From assembly GCA_018266215.1 (NCBI GenBank), contig JAFEAV010000038.1:1-55590 (forward strand): 55,590 nucleotides of DNA, in the 5' to 3' direction. Both the position numbers and the translations under genes were made by a program. The notes beneath the pieces were generated by a model, which saw only the letters and a program-made list of their open reading frames with translations, did no database searches and was not told the DNA's origin. The stretch comes from Cyanobacteria bacterium SZAS LIN-3. GTDB taxonomy: Bacteria; Cyanobacteriota; Vampirovibrionia; Obscuribacterales; Obscuribacteraceae. Positions 49,143 to 55,590 of this stretch are shown piece after piece. Numbering within the stretch: position 1 is the first letter of the stretch; every line of letters starts with the position of its first letter.

Positions 49143-50156
49143 TTATGGTGCGTCGTGCTGCTGAATTAAAGACATAATGCCGCTCCACATCGACCCGGCT
49201 TTGTGACCGCCCGCCCGTTTGCTGTCAGCCGGGGCGGGGTCTCTTACCAGGACGGGTTTTTCGTCGCCGTCATTGAGTGTAATCTGGGGCCCGCTCTGCG
49301 CTGCGTGTAATTGTAAGTAAGCCTCGTCAGCGAAGAAAATATTGATTTCCTGGCCGTCGCCGATAAAACCGCCGTCCGCCTGTCTTCGAGCCATATCGGC
49401 CGAGTTTGACGCCGGCTGCTTGATGGCAAATGTGCCGTCGTCAAAAATTTCCTCGATGTCAAATTGTTCGGTCTTGCCCTCGGCTGCGTGCCAGCGCCCG
49501 CTCAGTAGCGACAGGGTACGCGGGAGGATGGGCTCACTCAGGGCTGTTACGGCCGGGCGCAGCGATTGACTGGTTTTGACCGCGCGAAAATCGTTGCCCG
49601 CGAAGGGGTCGCTCTCTGCCTTGCACAGCCAGCTATGCGTGCCCTGATCATCTCCTCTCAATAGCAGGTTTTGGCCGTATTTGGCACCGGCTGAGTTTTT
49701 CAGGTCAACCAGAATTTGCGGTTTGTCTCCGCTGAGCACTCGATATTCGCCGATAAGGGGCAGCGCTTTGCCCCGATCGTAATTCCAGAAGCCTTTGAAG
49801 ATCCGCTCACCATCAAAGGATCTTATGACAAGCGATCCCTCAAAATTGCCCAGGCGGCCGTTGCGATATTTCCAGCAACCCAGCAGTCTCTGCTCGATTG
49901 ATCCGGGAGCGAGTGCAACTGCGGCGGGCTTTTCGCCGGCTTCCTTAAACCAGTCGCTGCGCAGCAGATCAATGGCGGATTGTTTCGGCACCGGCCATGT
50001 ATGCACCTGATTGGTCGTTTCGCGTTCCGGCAGCGGCATGTTCAGGACGCCCACGACCACGGCGCACGCGGCGACAATCCCCAGGCCGAGGGCCACCAGG
50101 CTCTTATTGTTTTTGTTCTTTACCGCAGGCGGCCCGGTCGACGGATCTTCTGTCAT
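49143..50156 (-). CDS. Membrane-anchored orphan protein (337 aa)
   Basis: One membrane helix (about residues 19-41, SLVALGLGIVAACAVVVGVL) follows a short cytoplasmic start; the rest is periplasmic, with two related beta-rich segments (LLGCWKYRNGRLGNFEGSLVI and LLSGRWHAAEGKTEQFDIEEI), possibly a duplicated lipocalin-like or WD-type fold. The ATG overlaps the aminotransferase stop by 4 nt (ATGA), so the two are coupled. Mixed codon use. Function unknown. Confidence 0.75.
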   Translation of the reverse strand: MTEDPSTGPPAVKNKNNKSLVALGLGIVAACAVVVGVLNMPLPERETTNQVHTWPVPKQSAIDLLRSDWFKEAGEKPAAVALAPGSIEQRLLGCWKYRNGRLGNFEGSLVIRSFDGERIFKGFWNYDRGKALPLIGEYRVLSGDKPQILVDLKNSAGAKYGQNLLLRGDDQGTHSWLCKAESDPFAGNDFRAVKTSQSLRPAVTALSEPILPRTLSLLSGRWHAAEGKTEQFDIEEIFDDGTFAIKQPASNSADMARRQADGGFIGDGQEINIFFADEAYLQLHAAQSGPQITLNDGDEKPVLVRDPAPADSKRAGGHKAGSMWSGIMSLIQQHDAP

Positions 50157-51502
50157 CCGGCGAGAAACCTGTCCAGCGCTCGCTCTATGCCGGAGAACAT
50201 GATGTCGATCTCGTCCCTGGTTATCACCAGGGGCGGTGACATGGCGATAGCATCGCGAATGCCGCGGACAATCACACCTTCTTCCCGGCAGAGGTTGGCT
50301 GCGGGTATGCCGATGTAGCTGTTGGGTACGATGGCGGCGCGCCCGCCGGCGGGCACCAGTTCCAGAGCGCCGATCAGACCATAGCCGCGCACGTTGCCGA
50401 CGGCGGCGTGGTCCTTCAAAGCCCAGAGTTTTTGCTGGAAGTAGGGACCGACTTCGTTCTTAACGTGCTCAATCAGATTGTGCTTGCTGATGTAATCGAG
50501 ATTGGCCAGGGCCGCCGCGGCGACTGTGGGATGTCCGCTGTAGGTGAAACCATGTGCGAAGTTGCCGCCCTTGATCAGGACCTCGGCGATTTCATCGCTG
50601 ACCATGGTGGCGCCCATAGGCAAATAGCCGCTGGTGATGCCCTTAGCCAGTGTCATGATATCGGGATCGAGCTCGAACAAGGAGCTGGCAAACCAGTCAC
50701 CCAGGCGACCAAACCCTGTGATTACCTCGTCGGCGACGAAGAGCAAGTTGTACTTGCGAGCCAGCTGGCGCAGGGCTTGGAGATAGCCGGGCGGGGGAAC
50801 GATTACGCCGCCGGCACCCTGGATAGGCTCGGCAAAAATGGCGGCTATGGTTTTGGGGTCCTCAGCCAGAATGAGTCTTTCAGTTTCTTCAATGCACCAC
50901 TTGCCATAGCTCTCTTCGTCCATGTCGCTGTTTTCAAAATATGGGTACGGAGCCGGTGCGTGGTAGTAGCCCGGGAGCGGCAGGTTGAAAGCGCCGTGAC
51001 AGTTGGCCAGACCGGTGAGGCTGGCTGAGGCCATGGTCACTCCATGATAGGCAAATTTGCGGCTGATGATCTTGTGGCGTGCTTCCTCGCCGCGCAGTTT
51101 GTAATAGGCACGGATGGTTTTGAGGGCGGTTTCGTTGGCCTCGGAGCCGGAGTTGCTGAAAAATGTCCGATTTAGTCTTGCCGGCGCGAGCTGGGCCAGG
51201 CGCTCGCTGAGCATGATTGCCGGTTCGGTCGTGCTATTGAAAAAAGATGGGTAGAAGGCCAGCCTGGTCATCTGGGTGGTGACGGCCTCGATTATTTCCT
51301 TGCAGCCATAACCTACATTGACGCACCAGAGGCCGGCCAGGCCGTCGAGGAGTTTTTTGCCCGTTTCGTCGACGACGTAGATGCCCTCTCCCGAGTGCAC
51401 AACATGGGTGCCGCTTTTATGCATGTCGGCGTGGTCTGTAAAGGGATGAAGGTGATACGCCCTGTCCGACTCGCGCAGATCGTTGACCACTGATACAGCC
51501 AT
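50153..51502 (-). CDS. Class III (omega) aminotransferase
   Basis: A 449-residue PLP enzyme of the aspartate aminotransferase superfamily class III. Typical motifs: GSEANETALK, AYHGVTMASASLTG, FAEPIQGAGGVIVPPPGYL, the VADEVITGFGRLG Asp contact and the PLP lysine in TLAKGITSGYLPMGA. Closest in style to omega-amino-acid/polyamine:pyruvate transaminases. GAGGGGG lies 5 nt before the ATG. It is coupled to the membrane orphan. Substrate not determined. Confidence 0.92.
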   Translation of the reverse strand: MAVSVVNDLRESDRAYHLHPFTDHADMHKSGTHVVHSGEGIYVVDETGKKLLDGLAGLWCVNVGYGCKEIIEAVTTQMTRLAFYPSFFNSTTEPAIMLSERLAQLAPARLNRTFFSNSGSEANETALKTIRAYYKLRGEEARHKIISRKFAYHGVTMASASLTGLANCHGAFNLPLPGYYHAPAPYPYFENSDMDEESYGKWCIEETERLILAEDPKTIAAIFAEPIQGAGGVIVPPPGYLQALRQLARKYNLLFVADEVITGFGRLGDWFASSLFELDPDIMTLAKGITSGYLPMGATMVSDEIAEVLIKGGNFAHGFTYSGHPTVAAAALANLDYISKHNLIEHVKNEVGPYFQQKLWALKDHAAVGNVRGYGLIGALELVPAGGRAAIVPNSYIGIPAANLCREEGVIVRGIRDAIAMSPPLVITRDEIDIMFSGIERALDRFLAG

Positions 51503-51923
51503 AAATCCCCCTCTACAGAATGTGCTTTTTCATTAAACGGCCCGGATTTATCAGCCGGGCCGGTAAGAATATCACACTCTTCCGGCCGTTGTATTACGGC
51601 GCTGGTGGGCTTTTTGGCTCAAATTGAGCGGACGCGGCGGAAAGCCTAGCGGAGCTGGGTTAGCGGCGCTTAATGTGCTGAAACGAAAGCCACAACATAT
51701 GTAAATTCAGACAGCGCGCTTTTATTTAGTCGTATCTATGAGCTCATTTTTGATAAGACAGAGTATCAACACTCCCGATTAATTTATTTGGTTTCCACCC
51801 CCGATCTAGTTTTACCTCACTAGCTTTCAAGCGATACACCCGGCTTTCACGGCCTGGTCGTTTTGTTCCGATTTCAACGAGTGTTGAGGTCGCTTGATTG
51901 ACGTGAACCAACCGGAGACATAT
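51503..51923. promoter_or_regulatory. Divergent intergenic region with hairpin
   Basis: No gene. A perfect 8-bp hairpin CGGCCCGG / CCGGGCCG (51538-51562) lies about 36 nt upstream of the aminotransferase start on the minus strand, where it is followed by TTTAATG; it could be an attenuator or processing site. GCGCGCTTTTATTTAGT (51714-51730) resembles leader motifs of other operons. Confidence 0.5.
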
Positions 51924-52559
51924 ATGAAACTCATGGATCGCGCCACCGTAGGTGGTGCCGCTCTGTCTCATCGCGCCCTGCGCCGAACAGAGTACTGGCA
52001 TGATTTGTCGTCTTCGGTTGCCTCGTCGCATGAGGTCATCGGGGGTGACACAACGCTGGTTGTTGTGGACATGCAACAGCGGTTCCTCAACAACTGGGAA
52101 GGGCCCTCGACGCCGCCAGTGGACGAAGTCATTCGCCAGGTCAAACACGCCATGAAAATGGGGTGGGGCATTGTCCTCCTGGAGATGAAGCCCTGGCGCC
52201 TGGGCGAGACGATTTCACCCATCGTTGAGCTTCTCGAAGGCAAATACGACCGATTCGTCCGTCGCAGCAAGCAAACTCCCTCCGGTTCGAAAGAACTGCT
52301 GGAAGCCTGCTACGAGAACGGCTTCGGCATGGGCCTGTTTCGCATCACCGGTGTCTTCCTCGACGCCTGCGTGCTGGAGACTGCCCTGGGCGTGCTCGAA
52401 GCCGAGCCCGCTTCGCTGGTGCGCATGATGGAAGAAGCCTGCTCGACCGATATCGACGTACGTGGTGCATGGGCCTGGGTCCTGCAACGTGCGCGCGAGA
52501 ATCCTCGTCTGGCGGTGAGCTCCGAGCGCATCGACTCCCTGGTCGACGGTGAGGGATAG
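51924..52559 (+). CDS. Isochorismatase-like protein 2
   Basis: ATG 51924 with CCGGAGA 5 nt upstream. The 211-residue protein has the same triad layout as the protein at 4472-5230: D49 in LVVVDMQQRF, K116 in VRRSKQTPSG and C149 in VFLDACVLETALG. The two share the fold but little else, and this one is shorter. The next gene (115 nt) encodes an exported peptidoglycan amidase, and the first copy also lies near muralytic genes. Substrate unknown. Confidence 0.78.
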   Translation: MKLMDRATVGGAALSHRALRRTEYWHDLSSSVASSHEVIGGDTTLVVVDMQQRFLNNWEGPSTPPVDEVIRQVKHAMKMGWGIVLLEMKPWRLGETISPIVELLEGKYDRFVRRSKQTPSGSKELLEACYENGFGMGLFRITGVFLDACVLETALGVLEAEPASLVRMMEEACSTDIDVRGAWAWVLQRARENPRLAVSSERIDSLVDGEG

Positions 52560-52673
52560 CTTCCCCTCCGTTGGCCGCAATACACGGCCGGTGGTTATGA
52601 CTCAGTCGTAGCCCCGGCCGTGTATCTCAGACCAAGCCTGGCCTGTCATCCAGGTGCTAGAAAGGAACTTGCC

Positions 52674-53381
52674 ATGACAAAACATCAAATTTTATTAGGA
52701 GTATTCCTGCTTGGATTAACGATCGCATTAGATTCCTCCGCGGGTACCACTCAGTCGCTCGCTGACCAGTCCTGCAATCCCCCAGCCAAGCAAGAGCCGG
52801 CGCCGAAACCCAAGCCTGCCTTAGCCGGTCGCAGGATTCTTGTCGACGCGGGTCACGGTGGTACCGATCCTGGTGCTATGCGTGCCGGTGTCGAAGAGAA
52901 AGACATCACCCTCGATGTCTCGCTCAAACTGCGCGCCCGCCTGGAAAATCTCGGCGCCCGGGTGGACATGACCCGCGACAGCGACGTCTTTATCCCTCTG
53001 CCGGATCGGCTTGCCGCCAGTAATACCAGCTGTCCGGACCTCTTCGTCAGCGTCCATGTCAACGCCGTATCGAAGCCCAGCATCACCGGCATCGAGACCT
53101 ACTACTACGATGACCGCGGTCAGAATCTGGCCAACGTCGTCCTCAATACGGTCTCTTCGCAGTTGCATGAAACTGCCAAATGGAGTCATTCTCGGGACCT
53201 CTTTGTGTTGGACGGCAATCGTGTGCCGGCGACGCTTGCGGAAATAGGGTACATAACGAACCCTGGCACGCGGGCGAAGCTGAACAACCCTGCTTACCAA
53301 GACAAAGTGGCCTCTGCACTTGCAGATTCGGTGGTGACTTACCTGGAGAGCCCCGGCGCTGAACACGGCTGTTCAGTGTAG
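52674..53381 (+). CDS. Exported N-acetylmuramoyl-L-alanine amidase (Amidase_3)
   Basis: ATG 52674 with GAAAGGAAC upstream. Residues 1-30 form a signal peptide (KHQILLGVFLLGLTIAL). A Pro/Lys linker is followed by an Amidase_3 domain: H61 in DAGHGGTDPGA, E75 in EEKDITLDVS, H128 in SVHVNA and catalytic E190 in LAEIGYITN. It would cut the bond between MurNAc and the stem peptide in the periplasm, as AmiC/CwlM-type enzymes do. No LysM or AMIN domain. Followed by a strong terminator. Confidence 0.93.
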   Translation: MTKHQILLGVFLLGLTIALDSSAGTTQSLADQSCNPPAKQEPAPKPKPALAGRRILVDAGHGGTDPGAMRAGVEEKDITLDVSLKLRARLENLGARVDMTRDSDVFIPLPDRLAASNTSCPDLFVSVHVNAVSKPSITGIETYYYDDRGQNLANVVLNTVSSQLHETAKWSHSRDLFVLDGNRVPATLAEIGYITNPGTRAKLNNPAYQDKVASALADSVVTYLESPGAEHGCSV

Positions 53382-53415
53382 GACCCGATAAGGAAAAAAT
53401 GCATTTTCAACTGAG

Positions 53416-53455
53416 GAAATAGCGGGAGAACATTGATTTGTTCTCCTGCTATTTC
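53416..53455 (+). terminator. Rho-independent terminator
   Basis: GAAATAGCgGGAGAAC / GTTCTCCtGCTATTTC with an 8-nt loop, followed by TTCGTTGTTTTTC. Ends the amidase unit. A loosely dyad AT stretch with TATAGTA (53490-53496) follows, a possible further copy of the post-terminator element. Confidence 0.85.
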
Positions 53456-53584
53456 TTCGTTGTTTTTCTGGGAACTTATTAACTGTGCGTTATAGTACAA
53501 CTGAGGAAAGTCTAAGCACACTCTGTCGCTGGTTCGTTGCTCGGCTTATAGCCAATACAAATTCGGAGCGAGTTTGTAAACGCC

Positions 53585-54484
53585 TTAAAAACCTGAGGCT
53601 TTACGCACATCGGCCAGGATTTTTTTCAGGGCTCCCTGTTTGCCGAAGGCGGCATCGACCTGTCCTTTTGTGGCCAGGCCTTCGTCTGTCAGGATTTGAC
53701 CAAGCAGTCTTTTGGTCGCCTGGGGCTCGGCCTTCTGAATATCCAGGGCTCTGGTGATTTGTTCTTCGGTGACGCCGAACTCTTTCAAAAATTGGCCCAG
53801 CTGAGGCACATGTTTGAACTGGGTTTTTTCCGCCAGTTTAGCCAGATCGTTTTCGGCGTAGACGGTCAGCGTCGCACCTTCTTTCAATTCCAGGGCGGGA
53901 TTGCGAAGAGTGAGACGTTTCGCTTCTTCGGCAATCGTATCGGGAAACAATCTCTCTCCGGTTACAGCGGAACGCCCCTGCATTATTTCTCTGGCCAGAG
54001 CTTCCATGTCCTGTCCGGCTCCGACTCTGTGCGTCAGGGGCAGTTGCTTGAGGCTGTTCAGTGAGGCTTCGTACTCGGTCGCCGCCCGGGCAAATTGTTC
54101 GGGCACGGCCCGGGCTGCTGCGGCGTCCAGCATGGGGCGAGCCACGTCCGGTATCGAGCCGACTTGCTTGAGTACAGCTTCACGCTCGGCCATCTGCACC
54201 GTCAGTTTGCTCGCGGCTCCTGCCTCTGTCAGGGTCTCGGCCGCCACCTGCGTTGAGGCGCGTTCGATGCCGCCCGTTAGTGATTTGCCGCGGGTCAGGT
54301 AAAGCAAGACTGCGGCTCCGGCCGCGGCGGCGGCAATACCCGGATGTTCTTCGACGGTTTCAACTGTTTTCACTACGCCGCGTTTAGCCAGGTTGTAGGC
54401 ATCCTCAAAGAAATTTTGCTGATGCGGCGGAGCTGTCAGGTTTTTTACGGCTTCTTCAAGATCTGGTCGGGGTGGGAAAGCCAT
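53585..54484 (-). CDS. Membrane-anchored helical protein with GspE-N-like end
   Basis: ATG 54484 is the most conservative start; earlier in-frame codons exist, none with a good site. The 299-residue protein has an Ala-rich hydrophobic segment (about residues 49-64, IAAAAAGAAVLLYL), a long helical middle, and a C-terminus (QLGQFLKEFGVTEEQITRAL...LLGQILTDEGLATKGQVDAAF) with two MshEN-type half-repeats like those at 47898-49025. Such a mix suggests a signalling or secretion-linked membrane protein. Mixed codon use. Confidence 0.72.
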   Translation of the reverse strand: MAFPPRPDLEEAVKNLTAPPHQQNFFEDAYNLAKRGVVKTVETVEEHPGIAAAAAGAAVLLYLTRGKSLTGGIERASTQVAAETLTEAGAASKLTVQMAEREAVLKQVGSIPDVARPMLDAAAARAVPEQFARAATEYEASLNSLKQLPLTHRVGAGQDMEALAREIMQGRSAVTGERLFPDTIAEEAKRLTLRNPALELKEGATLTVYAENDLAKLAEKTQFKHVPQLGQFLKEFGVTEEQITRALDIQKAEPQATKRLLGQILTDEGLATKGQVDAAFGKQGALKKILADVRKASGF

Positions 54485-54980
54485 GGCGGCTGTCTTGCCT
54501 CGTAAACTTTTTTGGGGGGATGCACTTGTTATACGCCTCAAAAATGACACTACCATTACAGAGTCTTGTCTCACAATGGTGATCGCCGCAGTGCGCACCG
54601 CCGTCACCGCCATGTCATAACTCCAACACGGCGCTGCCCTGTTGCGCGTTTAACATTGAGCCGTTCCAATTTGCGCCATGACTGACGTGTCGATCATCGA
54701 CTTGTCAGTCATGGTTTTTGCTTTTTTGGTATCGCAGGCGGTGGCATAGCTCGCGCTACTGTTTTATCGGTTATCTTGCACAAAGGGCTTTCATAACGCC
54801 CTTGATAAATGGCAGTTTGGGGTATTCCAACCCATCCCAGAAATCTCGGAGCTCTTCACCGACCCGTTCAAACCCAGTTTAATTTGTCGATTATTTTTCT
54901 TGCGACTGGGTCGTATGAACGGTCTTACGCAGTGAATAGCAAACCATTCAATAACCTCCAATCAGAAAGGCGTTTCAATC
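54485..54980. other. Intergenic region with orphan terminator
   Basis: No protein gene. It holds the strong plus-strand terminator at 54677-54713 and, at about 54781-54805, an AAGGGC...GCCCTT hairpin upstream of the gene at 54981. A small RNA in 54485-54713 or a 5' leader with attenuation are the options. Confidence 0.4.
54677..54713 (+). terminator. Strong orphan terminator
   Basis: A CATGACTGAC / GTCAGTCATG perfect outer stem with inner GTCGAT-C-ATCGAC, followed by GTTTTTGCTTTTTTGG. No annotated plus-strand gene lies upstream for over 1.2 kb, so it may end an unannotated RNA. Confidence 0.8.
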
Positions 54981-55343
54981 ATGTTTCGTTATCTTGTCCT
55001 GCTGCTCGCCTTCACGGCCGCGGCACTTTTCACAACCTCGTACTACACGGCCGGTCATTTCGGGGATGCCTTCCTCGGCCTCCGCGTCTACGCCGCTATT
55101 TTCGTCCTGGCTGCCCCCTGGTGGCTTCTGGCTCTGGCCCTTCTCAATTTGACCATCTGGGCCATCGCTGGTCAGTCTCCTCCGCTTCCACCCAGTGAGG
55201 CGCCGCCGCCGGAGTACGCTCCTGCACCGCCGGAGGCTCCCCGCACCCTGAAAGACTATGCCAAATTCAACCTGGGCATTCTGGTCTTTTCGTATGCGAT
55301 TTATCTCTTTGTGGGCTTCGGTATCCTGTCGTCCATCCGTTGA
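54981..55343 (+). CDS. Membrane protein (120 aa)
   Basis: Two helices near the N-terminus (about residues 3-24 and 38-62), a Pro-rich linker (PPLPPSEAPPPEYAPAPPEAP) and a further helix (about 97-117). GAAAGGCG precedes the ATG. Strong G/C codon bias. Probably an envelope protein; function unknown. Confidence 0.72.
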   Translation: MFRYLVLLLAFTAAALFTTSYYTAGHFGDAFLGLRVYAAIFVLAAPWWLLALALLNLTIWAIAGQSPPLPPSEAPPPEYAPAPPEAPRTLKDYAKFNLGILVFSYAIYLFVGFGILSSIR

Positions 55344-55414
55344 GTTTCTCTCAGGGCGCTCACTAGCTGAGCTTCCTGACAGGAATTCCGACGACACTTC
55401 TTGAGCTTAAGGCG

Positions 55415-55434
55415 GGGGGCAGACTATCGCCCCC
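55415..55434 (+). terminator. Rho-independent terminator
   Basis: GGGGGC / GCCCCC with an 8-nt loop, followed by TGTCTTTTGC and CTTTTTGC. Ends gene 54981-55343. Confidence 0.75.
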
Positions 55435-55465
55435 TGTCTTTTGCATTACTCTTTTTGCTTTCTGG

Positions 55466-55485
55466 TACTATGGCTTATAGCAGTA
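55466..55485. repeat. Post-terminator dyad, copy E8
   Basis: TACTATGGCTTATAGCAGTA, with TACT/AGTA arms, about 32 nt after the terminator stem and just after its second T-run. Fits the element seen after other terminators. Confidence 0.5.
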
Positions 55486-55577
55486 AGCGGGACGGAAAAA
55501 TCGATGGAGAGGATGTCAAATATGTAGTTGAAATTAGTGATGGACCTGACTGTGGGCTGCATCTGGTAGTGTTCTAG
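55470..55577 (+). CDS. Possible 35-codon peptide, doubtful
   Basis: ATG 55470 opens a 35-codon frame ending at TAG 55577. The peptide contains KRDGKIDGEDVKYVV, reminiscent of half an EF-hand loop. No ribosome binding site, and it overlaps the dyad E8. Coding status is uncertain. Confidence 0.2.
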   Translation: MAYSSKRDGKIDGEDVKYVVEISDGPDCGLHLVVF

Positions 55578-55590
55578 GTGCTTACTCCAA

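Overview
The window looks like a piece of a diderm bacterial chromosome with many lineage-specific genes. I see no rRNA, tRNA, CRISPR array, transposase, integrase or clear phage structural gene. A few genes are recognisable metabolism (quinolinate synthase and L-aspartate oxidase beside an NrtR-type Nudix regulator, acetoacetate decarboxylase, a class III aminotransferase). Most others are orphan small membrane proteins, secreted proteins and hydrolases. The mix suggests an uncultured lineage with a large genome; Candidatus Obscuribacterales (Vampirovibrionia/Melainabacteria) would fit, but that is an impression from gene style and not shown by any marker gene here.

Layout. 1-2075 (minus): a His-rich protein cut by the window edge, a Cas4/AddB-like Fe-S PD-(D/E)XK nuclease and an orphan. 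2954-11216 (plus): a long collinear array with small membrane proteins, a degenerate Fic-motif protein, an isochorismatase-fold hydrolase, a GNAT acetyltransferase, a patatin, a HAD protein, a glucosaminidase-like muralytic protein and two membrane-anchored paralogues with a permuted-papain-like His/Cys pair. 11355-17998: MmcQ/YjbR, DUF1304, acetoacetate decarboxylase, L,D-transpeptidase, then nrtR divergent from nadA-nadB. 18137-22973: small membrane orphans and secreted proteins. 23122-29819 (minus): a tightly coupled MoxR / DUF58 / YwqK-like / VWA / TPR / VWA / MxaA-like operon, resembling the accessory block of methanol dehydrogenase operons but with no dehydrogenase in view. 30699-47433: alternating orphan operons of small membrane proteins, an M48 peptidase, a DUF6932 nucleotidyltransferase-like protein, a beta-helix-like protein, a TRAM-TPR-like protein and a 636-residue HExxH protein. 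47898-55343: GspE-N-like repeat proteins, an aminotransferase operon, a second isochorismatase-like protein followed by an Amidase_3, and a small membrane protein.

Two gene styles alternate. One group (about 1-11216, 18137-19758, 23122-47433, 51924-53381, 54981-55343) has strong G/C third-position preference, clear AAAGGAG-type ribosome binding sites, long untranslated leaders and strong terminators. The other (about 11355-17998, 20264-22973, 47898-51502, 53585-54484) has mixed codon use and weaker signals.

The most unusual non-coding signal is a repeated composite element: a Rho-independent terminator followed about 10-25 nt later by an AT-rich dyad with TACTA/TAGTA arms. It occurs at least six to eight times, often between convergent operons where it cannot be an ordinary promoter. 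Other points of interest are three related dyad motifs between nrtR and nadA, the MoxR-VWA operon without its usual client, the paired membrane permuted-papain-like proteins, and the HExxH orphan.
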